DNA of 64,000 nt, taken from Brevinematales bacterium. Lineage in GTDB: Bacteria > Spirochaetota > Brevinematia > DTOW01. Location: the NCBI GenBank assembly GCA_026415355.1, contig JAOAHF010000005.1, positions 59,940 through 123,939 on the forward strand, in the 5' to 3' direction. Shown here one piece after another: positions 20,116 through 28,584 of this stretch. Made by a program: the position numbers and the translations under genes. The notes under the pieces were generated by a model. That model searched no databases. It was not told the origin of the DNA and was given only the letters and a program-made list of their open reading frames with translations. Within the stretch, counting starts at the first letter, position 1, and each line of letters opens with the position of its first letter.

Positions 20116-20679
20116 ATGCTGCCCAGAATTTTATCCGTCCTAGTATTTTCATTACTTATAATACCAACAACATATGGATACACCAAAGTTGAAAAAATAG
20201 GTGTTGTTGACTTAATAGAGGTATTTGACAAATTTGTTGAGGACAAAGATATAGCAAAAGAGTTCAACGAATACAAAAGAGCATCCAAAGAAAAACTTGA
20301 AAGTATGAGTAGAGATCTTAACAGTTTAAGGTTAAAAATAATAGAGATATCAAACAAAATAGTATCAATGGGAACAAATGTCGATTATCAAACAGCACAA
20401 GATTATAGGAAAATAACTGGTGAATACGACAAAAAGCTAGATGAATACCTAAGTGAAGCTAGAAAAACAGAAGAAAATCTAAACAAATATAGAGACTCTC
20501 TTAGGCAGTATGTATATAGAGATATCATAAATTATATAAGAACTTATGGGGACAGAAATGGTTTTACAATAATATTTGATACAAGGGGTAATGTAATATA
20601 CTACTCCAAAGGAAATGATATAACCTCTGATTTAAACAAGTGGATAAAAGTGCAAGAAGACGCAAAAAAGAAATACTGA
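20116..20679 (+). CDS. OmpH/Skp-like periplasmic chaperone
   Basis: A 187-aa exported protein with an N-terminal signal peptide (LPRILSVLVFSLLIIPTTYG). The mature protein starts with IGVVDLIEVFDKF, the hallmark beginning of OmpH/Skp proteins. A long charged helical region (about 45-130) likely forms the coiled-coil tentacles, and a short C-terminal segment, FTIIFDTRGNVIYYS, completes the body domain. Skp holds unfolded outer-membrane proteins in the periplasm. Placement directly before lpxD is the classic gram-negative order (skp-lpxD). The lpxD ribosome-binding site overlaps this gene's stop codon, which implies coupling. The start is fixed by GGAGGT about 9 nt upstream. Confidence 0.85.
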   Translation: MLPRILSVLVFSLLIIPTTYGYTKVEKIGVVDLIEVFDKFVEDKDIAKEFNEYKRASKEKLESMSRDLNSLRLKIIEISNKIVSMGTNVDYQTAQDYRKITGEYDKKLDEYLSEARKTEENLNKYRDSLRQYVYRDIINYIRTYGDRNGFTIIFDTRGNVIYYSKGNDITSDLNKWIKVQEDAKKKY

Positions 20680-20688
20680 GGTAATCTT

Positions 20689-21717
20689 ATGAAGTACAAT
20701 ATTCAAAGCATTGCTAATTTTGTCAACGGTGTTGTTGAAGGAGATCACAATGAAGAAATAGAAGGTATATGCGAATACAAAGAGGGTAAAAAAGGATATA
20801 TAACATTCGTCGTCGATAAAATAAAGTATTCCGAAGCTCTTAAAACAGAAGTATCAGCTATAATAACTCCCCATGACTTTGAATACCAAGGTAAAACTCT
20901 TATAAAAGTTGAAGATCCTAGATTCGCAATAGCCAAAATAGCGGAACTTTACTATCCCTACACTAGTATAGGTTTTGAAGGAATATCAGAAAAGTCTCAC
21001 ATAGGAAATAATGTAAAACTTGGGAAAAATACAACCATTATGCCGTTTACTACAATTCAAGACAATGTAGAAATAGGTAGCAACACTGTAATATACTCTG
21101 GAGTCTTCATAGGATATGATGTTAAGATTGGTAGCAATGTCATAATAAAACCAAATGTAGTCATATACCCTGGAACAATAATTGGTAATAATGTTATAAT
21201 ACATGCTGGAGCAGTTATAGGTGCAGATGGCTTTGGATATGTACTACACAAAGGAATATATAACAAAATTCCCCATCTTGGTAGAGTCATAATAGAAGAC
21301 AATGTCGAAATAGGAGCAAATACATGTATCGATAGAGCATTTATAGGAGAAACAGTAATAGGTAAAGGCACTAAAATAGATAACTTGGTTCAAATAGCAC
21401 ACAATGTTAAAATAGCTAGCAACTGTATAATAGTATCACAAGCCGGAATAGCAGGAAGTACTGAATTAGGTAACAATGTAATAGTAGCAGGACAGGCAGG
21501 TATCACAGATCATGCAAAAATAGGAGACAATGTAGTTATAATGGCTAGAGCAGGTGTTGATGATAAAGAAGTACCACCAAATAAGATATTACTAGGTACA
21601 CCTGCTAGAGAAGCACTAGAACAAAAACGCATCTTTGCAGCAGAACATAAATTACCTGAAATATTAAGAAGAGTTAAGCAACTAGAAGAAGAAGTAGAAA
21701 AGCTAAAAAATAAATAA
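20689..21717 (+). CDS. lpxD: UDP-3-O-acylglucosamine N-acyltransferase
   Basis: LpxD, 342 aa, adds the second acyl chain in lipid A synthesis. An N-terminal uridine-binding domain (about 1-95) precedes a left-handed beta helix built of hexapeptide repeats (about 100-300; many I-G-x-N-V/I units). Catalytic His238 lies in [10 protein letters not shown]-terminal helix (about 320-342, [16 protein letters not shown]) is the usual trimer/ACP-binding end. GAGGT overlapping the ompH stop is its ribosome-binding site. rnc follows after 2 nt. With lpxC in the same window, a lipid A pathway is well supported. Confidence 0.95.
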   Translation: MKYNIQSIANFVNGVVEGDHNEEIEGICEYKEGKKGYITFVVDKIKYSEALKTEVSAIITPHDFEYQGKTLIKVEDPRFAIAKIAELYYPYTSIGFEGISEKSHIGNNVKLGKNTTIMPFTTIQDNVEIGSNTVIYSGVFIGYDVKIGSNVIIKPNVVIYPGTIIGNNVIIHAGAVIGADGFGYVLHKGIYNKIPHLGRVIIEDNVEIGANTCIDRAFIGETVIGKGTKIDNLVQIAHNVKIASNCIIVSQAGIAGSTELGNNVIVAGQAGITDHAKIGDNVVIMARAGVDDKEVPPNKILLGTPAREALEQKRIFAAEHKLPEILRRVKQLEEEVEKLKNK

Positions 21718-21719
21718 GT

Positions 21720-22472
21720 ATGTTCTTCAAACCTAGAAACCACGAAAAAATCCCTAAAGATAGACTAAATGACTTGATATCTCTGGAAAATAAGTTGGGC
21801 ATAAAATTCAGAGATATATCAATACTAAATAAAAGCTTAATTCACTCATCTTATCTCAAGAATAACTCTCTTCCCCTAAGTATGTCAAACGAGAGACTTG
21901 AGTTTATAGGAGATGCAGTAATATCAATGGTTATAAGTGAATACTTGTACCATAACTATCAAAATTTATCAGAAGGTGATTTATCAATGATAAAATCAGA
22001 TGTGGTCAGCAGAAAAACTATGTATAACATAGGCATCGATCTCAATATTGACAAGTATATATTAACATATCCACCCCTTGAAAATTTCGATGAAAGAGGA
22101 ATAAAAACAATAATATCAAATACAGTAGAAGCACTTATAGGAGCAATATTCGTATCAAACGGTATAGAAGATGCAAAAAAAATAACGCTAAAATTATTTA
22201 CACCAATCATAAAAAACAGGATAAAAAACGGAACTAGCGATTACAAAAGCCTTCTCCAAAATTATTCTCTCAAAGAATTCTCTTCATATCCTGTATATAC
22301 AACAGTAAGCGAAGTAGGACCTGAACATAAGAAAGAGTTTATAGTGAAAGTTTTTATAAGAAACAAATGCTTCGGGGAAGGAAGAGGATTCTCAAAAAAA
22401 GAAGCCGAACAAAATGCTGCACAAAATGCATTACAGAACTTGAGTAAGAAATCTGAGAATGTTAATCAGTAA
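21720..22472 (+). CDS. rnc: Ribonuclease III
   Basis: RNase III, 250 aa, cuts double-stranded RNA in rRNA maturation and regulation. The catalytic signature is NERLEFIGDAVISM, with a later E-A-L-I-G-A segment completing the metal site. The C-terminal double-stranded RNA-binding domain (about 175-243) includes the KKEAEQNAAQNAL helix. It begins 2 nt after lpxD and has no separate ribosome-binding site, so translation probably depends on lpxD. The usual neighbour era or acpP is absent. The coupling of rnc to lpxD may simply reflect operon reshuffling. Confidence 0.95.
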   Translation: MFFKPRNHEKIPKDRLNDLISLENKLGIKFRDISILNKSLIHSSYLKNNSLPLSMSNERLEFIGDAVISMVISEYLYHNYQNLSEGDLSMIKSDVVSRKTMYNIGIDLNIDKYILTYPPLENFDERGIKTIISNTVEALIGAIFVSNGIEDAKKITLKLFTPIIKNRIKNGTSDYKSLLQNYSLKEFSSYPVYTTVSEVGPEHKKEFIVKVFIRNKCFGEGRGFSKKEAEQNAAQNALQNLSKKSENVNQ

Positions 22473-22610
22473 AACCCTAAATCTTGGACTTAAATGGAGG
22501 TTTGCTTCATTGCAAGTTTTCTACAAACAAGTTAACATAATATAATCCATTTATAAACACCACCCTATTTTAGATTGTACTGACATCAAAAGTAATACCA
22601 GTAAAATGAA

Positions 22611-24572
22611 TTAAACACACACGGCCATAAACGAATCAAAATCTTTAAAATTACTTAATATTCCATCAATAACAGCTTTCTTATTAACCATATTATCAGA
22701 AATATACAGTTTTTCAACTTCCTTCGTTGATATAATCAAGATAGCATCTTTTGAAACTTCGATTGGTTTTACTATACGACTGATAATACCATTTTCAACA
22801 TAGTAGGTATTAGTGATATCTGATGGAAAAACTCGCATCTTCTGATTATCAATCTCAAAATACGTTAAACTTATTTTCAAAGGTAGGTCTCTCTCCTTAA
22901 TGAAATTAGTAACAAGATCGTGCAATGTAATGTAAGATATAGAATCATAACTATAGCTCTTTATGATACCTTTGATTGCCAACAAAGCAAAGTTTGAAAG
23001 CATAAGCATATCCGGTACATAAAATAAAAACCCTATGAGCTTATCTGTACTAAAAATAACATCAAAGTAATATCCTCTAATCCCCTCAAAACCTTCATTA
23101 TACCTATACCCAACAATTTTATCGAAGTAAATATAATAATCGCTATTTTTAATAAGCAAATACTTAACTCTTTCAAATTCTTCAACTTCTTTCACGTGTA
23201 GTTCTCTCATTCTATCAATCTCACTCTTCACAGGTATAACAATAAAGTTTGAAACTGTTCTCTCAAGCTCTAGAAATATATCAGTATAGCTTCTAATTAT
23301 AGAGACATTCGTACTAGATAGATCATGAACAAAATTCAAAAACTTCACGACAATATAATCAGTTTCAGACACTTCGTTAGATATCCTTGATACTAAAATA
23401 ATATTATTAGAAATGAAAAAGTCAATAGTCTTTCTATCACTATTCAAAACATCAAATAGAGATAAACGCCTCCTGTCTAACATTTTGTTTAGTATATATG
23501 TAGGAATCATATTCTGAGGCATAATCGATATCTTAAGATAACTTGAAGAAGAATTAAAAACCCTAACAACAAAATCTTTAGGACTCTCAAACTCCCTAGG
23601 CTGTATAACTTTGAAATTCTTTACAAAACTATCAATATCTCTTAGAAGATCTTCGTAAGATATAAATCTTCTTCTAAAATACCACATCAAAAATGATATA
23701 ATTGGAATACCAAAAATCAATATTAAATTTGATTTGATAATTTCTTTGGGCATAACATCTAAGTAGCTAAAAACACTAAATAGTATTGTTAAAACCCAAA
23801 TAAAAGATACAACCATAACAATCCTAAGATTATTCAAAGCAAAACCAATAACAACTAGAATAAGAATATTAACTGAAACTAATGTAAAAACCATAGGTAA
23901 ACTCTTATCAGGTAACAAATACAAAAATAACATACCCAACAAAACCAGAAATATAAGCGACATCAAAGATAATACCTTAAAATCGCTAGGTTCTACATTC
24001 AAAAATCTAGAAACCCAAAATATTACCATCAAAAAAAGGCACAATACGCTATACAAAAAAACTAAGTTTTTACCTAGAAAAACTAAAAGCAAAAGCGAAA
24101 CTAAAATTGAAATAGGAATGTAAATTAATAACTTAAGTTTAGTTCTATACTGCTTTGATATAAGAAAAAGAAAAATAAGAAAATTCGTAGAAAGAATAAC
24201 CAAAGAAGAAAAAATAGCAATGACTTCGGTAGTTGTGCTTGAATTTTTCGATACAAAACTAGATAGCAAAGTAGCAGATGAAGGTAAAGAGAAGAATAAC
24301 AAATATCTACCATTACTCCTTAATTTCCTGAAAGAAGACTTTGGAAAAACTCCTAGATAATTTAACAACAATACAATACTAAACATAGATACTACAGAAG
24401 ATAAAAACAATACTACCTTAACATGAAAATCATATTGAGATAAAACAAAAGATAACAAAGATATTAAAGAAAAAATGACAGTAGAATACAAAACAAACGC
24501 TATCATATTTTCATAACTAATTATTAACAAAGTTATCGAAGGAATCAATGTTATTAATTTTACAAACCTCAA
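22611..24572 (-). CDS. Polytopic membrane protein with degenerate SpoIIE/PP2C-like domain
   Basis: 653 aa. Residues 1 to about 300 are very hydrophobic with roughly nine or ten membrane spans. Residues about 310-450 look GAF-like, with a helical linker. From about 485 the pattern follows a SpoIIE/RsbU-type PP2C phosphatase: RGYYFDVI aligns with GGDYYDVI, FYVPDMLM with the DVSGHG region, LTYFEIDNQKMRVF with the TLxYxxLDLxxGxL strand, and IISTKEVEKL with LYTDGVTE. At each site the metal-binding Asp or Gly is replaced (D to Y, DVSG to YVPD, TDG to TKE). The domain is thus predicted to be catalytically dead and perhaps a sensor or partner-switch scaffold. No anti-sigma or STAS gene is nearby. The alignment is by eye. 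Confidence 0.5.
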   Translation of the reverse strand: MRFVKLITLIPSITLLIISYENMIAFVLYSTVIFSLISLLSFVLSQYDFHVKVVLFLSSVVSMFSIVLLLNYLGVFPKSSFRKLRSNGRYLLFFSLPSSATLLSSFVSKNSSTTTEVIAIFSSLVILSTNFLIFLFLISKQYRTKLKLLIYIPISILVSLLLLVFLGKNLVFLYSVLCLFLMVIFWVSRFLNVEPSDFKVLSLMSLIFLVLLGMLFLYLLPDKSLPMVFTLVSVNILILVVIGFALNNLRIVMVVSFIWVLTILFSVFSYLDVMPKEIIKSNLILIFGIPIISFLMWYFRRRFISYEDLLRDIDSFVKNFKVIQPREFESPKDFVVRVFNSSSSYLKISIMPQNMIPTYILNKMLDRRRLSLFDVLNSDRKTIDFFISNNIILVSRISNEVSETDYIVVKFLNFVHDLSSTNVSIIRSYTDIFLELERTVSNFIVIPVKSEIDRMRELHVKEVEEFERVKYLLIKNSDYYIYFDKIVGYRYNEGFEGIRGYYFDVIFSTDKLIGFLFYVPDMLMLSNFALLAIKGIIKSYSYDSISYITLHDLVTNFIKERDLPLKISLTYFEIDNQKMRVFPSDITNTYYVENGIISRIVKPIEVSKDAILIISTKEVEKLYISDNMVNKKAVIDGILSNFKDFDSFMAVCV

Positions 24573-24605
24573 TTAATCCCATTGTAACTTCGATACTAAG
24601 TTACT

Positions 24606-24635
24606 TTGAAAGGGATAATCATCAATCTATATTAT
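24606..24635 (+). promoter_or_regulatory. Promoter of the lptA-like/truA unit, possibly leaderless
   Basis: TTGAAA (24606-24611) is followed by TATATT (24628-24633, spacer 16) or TATTAT (24630-24635, spacer 18). The ATG at 24643 lies 8-10 nt beyond, about where transcription should begin. No ribosome-binding site is present. Confidence 0.45.
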
Positions 24636-24642
24636 TCTAGAG

Positions 24643-25884
24643 ATGAAGTATAAACCTCCAAAAAAAAAGACCATTGTTGCAATCTCAATATTACTATTAG
24701 TTATGCTAATGGTAACAGTTTATGCTCAAAAATCCAATCTACCGCAACAAACACAAGATAAAGAAAAAATGGTAGTTGGAGGAGATGAAGGCTTTTTCAA
24801 GAGAAACTACACAAGATTCAAAGGTAATGCTTATGTTGAAAAAGGTTCAACAAAAATGTTAGCTGATATTATTGAATACTTTGAAACAAACAACTTAGCA
24901 ATCGGCAGAGGTAATGTTGTTTTAAAGGATACCAAAAGTGGCCTTACAGTGTTTGGAGGATACAGCGAGTATTTCGGAAACAACAACATCATCACATTCT
25001 ATGAAAATCCACAACTAGTTATATCCAACAACATTCTCCTAAAAGGCGAAGCAATAACCTTAAATCAGAACGAAGAATCAATAACTTCAAAAACAAATGC
25101 ATATCTGTCTAACAATAATAACCAAATATTTGCAGAAACTATAATAGTACTATCAAAACTAAATATCATAAAGCTTATAGAAAAATCAACAATTTTATCA
25201 TCAAATATAGTTATACAAAGTGACAGAGGAATCATAATAATTACTTCAAACAAAGTTACAAAAGAAATGGAAATCTCACAATACATAGGTACAGGCAGAG
25301 TGAAAATAATAGGGACAAACTTCACCTTAGAGTCGGATAAAATTGTAATAAATTTTACAAACAATGAAGTAAAAAATTACATAGCAACAGGTAACGTAAA
25401 AATATCTAATACTAACAACATTATATCTTCACAATATTTTATGTCTGAATTCTCAGGAGGTAGAGATATACTACATATAGGTATGACAAACGTGGTAATA
25501 GTTAACTTAGAAAACAACGATACATTGTACAGTGATTATCTCTTTTCAGATAAAAAAAACAACTATGAATTGCTAACAGGAAATGTTATATATGTATTAA
25601 ACAATGGTAGTACCAAAATAAAAGCACAATCAATAGAGAGATTTCTAAATCTAAGTATGACACTTCTCAAAAAGGATGTCATCTTGGAAACAGAAAACAT
25701 AAGTATAGCAAGTGAAATAGCAAAATACGATGAAAAACTCAAGATTATGTACATGGTAGGCAACCCTAGAGTTGTAAATGAAGATAAACTAGGTGTATCA
25801 GCAAATATTATAACCATAAACATACAAGATAAAAGCTCTACCATAGAAAATGGCAACTATGGGTACATTACACCAGGAATGTAG
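24643..25884 (+). CDS. LptA/OstA-like LPS transport protein (long form)
   Basis: A 413-aa protein with a signal-anchor or signal peptide (KKKTIVAISILLLVMLMVTVYAQ). The rest is repetitive beta structure of the OstA/LptA type: units such as GRGNVVLKDTKSGLTVFGG, GYSEYFGNNN, GTGRVKIIGTNFTLESDKI and ATGNVKISNTNNIISSQYF recur about every 40 residues. LptA proteins form the periplasmic bridge that carries LPS to the outer membrane. E. coli LptA is much shorter (185 aa), so this could span more of the periplasm alone. A paralogue lies at 28577-29560. Its end overlaps the truA start by up to 35 nt. Confidence 0.75.
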   Translation: MKYKPPKKKTIVAISILLLVMLMVTVYAQKSNLPQQTQDKEKMVVGGDEGFFKRNYTRFKGNAYVEKGSTKMLADIIEYFETNNLAIGRGNVVLKDTKSGLTVFGGYSEYFGNNNIITFYENPQLVISNNILLKGEAITLNQNEESITSKTNAYLSNNNNQIFAETIIVLSKLNIIKLIEKSTILSSNIVIQSDRGIIIITSNKVTKEMEISQYIGTGRVKIIGTNFTLESDKIVINFTNNEVKNYIATGNVKISNTNNIISSQYFMSEFSGGRDILHIGMTNVVIVNLENNDTLYSDYLFSDKKNNYELLTGNVIYVLNNGSTKIKAQSIERFLNLSMTLLKKDVILETENISIASEIAKYDEKLKIMYMVGNPRVVNEDKLGVSANIITINIQDKSSTIENGNYGYITPGM

Positions 25885-26617
25885 GAATATAAAAATCGTA
25901 CTATCTTATGACGGTAGCTTATATAACGGATGGCAAAAACAAAAAAACACTCCTAATACAATACAAGAAATCCTAGAGAAACACATCTCAAAAATCTTAA
26001 AAGAAAATGTAAAAGTAATTGGGTCAGGCAGAACAGATGCAAAAGCACATTCACTAAGGCAAGTAGCAAACTTCAAAACATCAAATTTTTCTATACCTGC
26101 AGATAGATTCAAACCGATACTCAACGGATTACTACCAGAAAGTATAAGAATAATTTCCTCCGAAGAAGTAAACCTTAACTTCAACGCAAGATACTCAGCA
26201 AAATTTAGAAAATATATCTACCTAATTTTCCTAGGTGATGAAAAACTTTACCCATTCTTGAGAAACTACGCATATATCCCAAATAGAAAAGACTATAACA
26301 TTGAGTTCATGTCAAATATTGCCAAAGAATTAGTAGGAAAACATGATTTTTCAATAATATCATCAAAAAGAGAATACAAAACTACTACCAGGTTTGTGAA
26401 AAAGATAAGGATATTTAAAATGAAAGATTTCCTGGTCTTTTCAATAGTTGCTGACGGATTTATGTATAACATGGCTAGAGGAATTGTATCTTCAATAATG
26501 GAAGCCGAAAGAAATAATGATCCTACATATATCCCAAGATTGCTTGAAGGTAAAATAAAAAACAAACCTTCCCTCATACCAGCAAATGGATTATATCTCC
26601 ATAGAGTCTACTATTAG
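25850..26617 (+). CDS. truA: tRNA pseudouridine(38-40) synthase
   Basis: TruA, 255 aa at most. It converts uridines 38-40 of the anticodon arm to pseudouridine. The catalytic Asp is in GSGRTDAKAHS (usual wording GRTDAGVHA). YDGSLYNGWQKQ near the start and FMYNMARGIV later are family marks. The start is uncertain. ATG 25850 and ATG 25859 both lie inside the upstream gene and neither has a clear ribosome-binding site; the family core (IKIVLSYDG) begins only about 13 residues in. The gene ends 21 nt before the convergent trpB. Function is secure; start is not. Confidence 0.93.
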   Translation: MATMGTLHQECRNIKIVLSYDGSLYNGWQKQKNTPNTIQEILEKHISKILKENVKVIGSGRTDAKAHSLRQVANFKTSNFSIPADRFKPILNGLLPESIRIISSEEVNLNFNARYSAKFRKYIYLIFLGDEKLYPFLRNYAYIPNRKDYNIEFMSNIAKELVGKHDFSIISSKREYKTTTRFVKKIRIFKMKDFLVFSIVADGFMYNMARGIVSSIMEAERNNDPTYIPRLLEGKIKNKPSLIPANGLYLHRVYY

Positions 26618-26638
26618 GCAGGATCCACTCTTATAAAC

Positions 26639-27814
26639 TTAATAGCTTATGTTTTCCATGATTATGGATAAATCTTTATCTCCTCTACCTGAAAGATTTA
26701 CAACTATTACACTGCTTTTTGGTAAGGAAGGTGCTAATCTAGTAGCATAAAATATCGCATGTGCTGGCTCAAGAGCAGGGATGATACCTTCTTTTCGAGA
26801 CAATATTTTAACACCTTCAAGTGCTTCACTATCTCTAACATAGGTATACTCTGCTCTACCTATAGATTTCAAGTATGCGTGTTCAGGTCCTACTCCAGGA
26901 TAATCCAATCCTGCCGATACAGAATGAGTTTCGATAACTTGCCCATTCTCATCAAACAAAAGGTAAGATTTTGCACCATGTAATATCCCTATCCTACCAA
27001 ATGAAAGAGTTGATGCGTGTTGTCCCATACTATCTCCAATTCCCCCAGCTTCAACTCCTACAAGTTTGACATTACTATACTTTATAAAAGGATAAAATAT
27101 TCCCATAGCATTACTACCACCACCTACACAAGCAACCACAAAGTCAGGTAACTTACCTTCCGCTTTCTTAATCTGAGATAATGTTTCTCTACCTATTACA
27201 GATTGAAAATCTCTAACCATAGTAGGATAAGGATGAGGACCCACAACAGAACCAATGACGTAAAGAGTATTATTCACATTCTGAATCCAATCTCTCATTG
27301 CCTCGTTTATAGCATCTTTTAACGTCTGACTTCCTTTCTCAACAGGTACAACCTCAGCACCCAAAAGCTTCATACGAAATACATTTGGTTTCTGTCTTTC
27401 AACGTCTATTTTGCCCATGTATATAACACAATCAAGACCTAGAAGAGCACAAGCAGTAGCAGTAGCAACTCCATGCTGGCCTGCACCCGTTTCCGCAATA
27501 ATCCTAGTCTTACCCATTTTCTTAGCAAGCAAAACTTGTCCTAAAGCATTGTTTATCTTATGCGCTCCTGTATGTAATAAATCCTCTCTCTTCAAGTATA
27601 TCTTAGCACCACCAAGATAATCTGTCAAATTCTCAGCAAAATACAAAGGTGTAGGTCTACCAGCGTAGTTCCTTAAAAGATACTCAAGTTCTCTACGAAA
27701 CTCTTTTGTTCTTCCTATACTGTAATAAGCCTCTTCAAGTTCCGCTACAACAGGATACAAAACCTCAGGAATGTATTTCCCACCAAATTCACCAAACCAT
27801 CCACGCCTTTTCAT
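26639..27814 (-). CDS. trpB: Tryptophan synthase beta chain
   Basis: TrpB, 391 aa, condenses indole with serine. The PLP lysine is in [13 protein letters not shown]. The phosphate-binding glycine loop is [14 protein letters not shown] is near the C-terminal part, and SGRGDKDL near the end is typical of the canonical TrpB1 subgroup. It begins [12 protein letters not shown], as most TrpB proteins do. No trpA or other trp gene lies beside it, so it either pairs with a distant TrpA or salvages indole. AGGA shortly before the ATG serves as ribosome-binding site. The gene converges on truA. Confidence 0.95.
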   Translation of the reverse strand: MKRRGWFGEFGGKYIPEVLYPVVAELEEAYYSIGRTKEFRRELEYLLRNYAGRPTPLYFAENLTDYLGGAKIYLKREDLLHTGAHKINNALGQVLLAKKMGKTRIIAETGAGQHGVATATACALLGLDCVIYMGKIDVERQKPNVFRMKLLGAEVVPVEKGSQTLKDAINEAMRDWIQNVNNTLYVIGSVVGPHPYPTMVRDFQSVIGRETLSQIKKAEGKLPDFVVACVGGGSNAMGIFYPFIKYSNVKLVGVEAGGIGDSMGQHASTLSFGRIGILHGAKSYLLFDENGQVIETHSVSAGLDYPGVGPEHAYLKSIGRAEYTYVRDSEALEGVKILSRKEGIIPALEPAHAIFYATRLAPSLPKSSVIVVNLSGRGDKDLSIIMENISY

Positions 27815-27854
27815 ATCCTATTATTTTGGATGGTTGAATATACAAATTCCAATT

Positions 27855-27876
27855 TTACTATTCTTCGAGTAAGAAT
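27855..27876. repeat. Overlapping inverted repeats in the trpB/TPR divergent gap
   Basis: TTACT (27855-27859) pairs with AGTAA (27868-27872), and ATTCTT (27860-27865) pairs with AAGAAT (27871-27876). The site lies about 40-60 bp upstream of trpB and could be an operator for it. Unproven. Confidence 0.25.
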
Positions 27877-27915
27877 TCGAAACACCATTTAAAAAACTCT
27901 AGATTCAGACATTTT

Positions 27916-27944
27916 TTGAAACCTAGAACATAACTGATTATAAT
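27916..27944 (+). promoter_or_regulatory. Strong promoter for the small TPR gene, apparently leaderless
   Basis: TTGAAA (27916-27921), a 17-bp spacer and a perfect TATAAT (27939-27944). The ATG at 27952 is 8 nt after the -10, right at the expected transcription start, and there is no ribosome-binding site. Confidence 0.55.
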
Positions 27945-27951
27945 ATTACCT

Positions 27952-28179
27952 ATGGTAGTAACAAAAACAGACAAAGTTAAATTACTTGCATACTACAAGA
28001 AAGGATTAGAACTCTACAAAAGTATGAAATTTTCTGAAGCTTTAGATTATTTTAAAGAATGCCTTAAGATAGACCCTAAAGATGGACCTTCAAAAGTATA
28101 TGTTGAAAGGTGTAATGAGTACATACAAAATCCACCCCCAAATGATTGGGATGGTGTTTACGAAATGAAAACTAAATAA
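27952..28179 (+). CDS. Small two-helix-pair TPR protein
   Basis: 75 aa, consisting of little more than one TPR plus capping helix (YYKKGLELYKSMKFSEALDY then FKECLKIDPKDGPSKVYVER) and a tail reading CNEYIQNPPPNDWDGVYEMK. That tail closely resembles the C-terminal end of spirochaete adenylate/guanylate cyclases and related TPR regulators, as I recall them, but here it stands without any catalytic domain. It has a strong promoter right at its ATG and is followed 18 nt later by the bactofilin gene. A partner-binding adaptor role is inferred. It could also be a remnant of a larger protein, though the reading frame is intact. Confidence 0.7.
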   Translation: MVVTKTDKVKLLAYYKKGLELYKSMKFSEALDYFKECLKIDPKDGPSKVYVERCNEYIQNPPPNDWDGVYEMKTK

Positions 28180-28197
28180 AAATTAGGAGGTATCTGT

Positions 28198-28584
28198 ATG
28201 ATACTAAAGATACCATACAGCATTGATGATTTCATAGTTAAAACTGTTATGAAAAACGATATAACATCAGAAGGAGAGATAAAGTTTTCAACATCGCTAA
28301 GACTCGATTGTAACTTTAAGGGTAACATAATCTCAGAAAACGGTTTTGTCATAATCTCACCATCATCCACCGTACAAGGCAATATAACCGCAGGAACAAT
28401 AATGATAGCAGGTAAAGTAATAGGAGATTTAACAGCAACTAAAAAAGTGGAATTATTCAGCGGTGCTGAAGTTATAGGCAATATAAAATCACCTAGATTT
28501 AGAATGGAAGATGATGTTAGGTTTGAAGGAGAATGTGATATCTTTTACGAAGATGAAGAACAAAAGGAGGCACAAAATGCGTAA
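28198..28584 (+). CDS. Bactofilin
   Basis: A 128-aa bactofilin-family (polymer-forming, formerly DUF583) cytoskeletal protein. The core from about residue 25 to 105 is a short right-handed beta helix of repeated G-x-I/V units: LDCNFKGNI, STVQGNITAG, GKVIGDLTAT and GAEVIGNIKS. The flanking N- and C-terminal tails are short and polar, ending in an acidic EDEEQKEAQNA. Bactofilins form filaments that organise cell shape, envelope synthesis or polar complexes. A strong AGGAGGT ribosome-binding site at about 28185 supports the start. The stop overlaps the next gene, an LptA-like protein, by 8 nt, which ties it to envelope assembly. Confidence 0.88.
   Translation: MILKIPYSIDDFIVKTVMKNDITSEGEIKFSTSLRLDCNFKGNIISENGFVIISPSSTVQGNITAGTIMIAGKVIGDLTATKKVELFSGAEVIGNIKSPRFRMEDDVRFEGECDIFYEDEEQKEAQNA

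Noticed and set aside
20689..21717. Repeated I-G-x-N-V units as a DNA repeat
   Set aside because: These are the hexapeptide repeats of LpxD; the DNA itself is not a tandem repeat.
27815..27951. T-box or trp leader upstream of trpB
   Set aside because: No T-box sequence (TGGNACC-type) and no Trp-rich leader peptide; the gap is only 137 bp and shared with a divergent gene.
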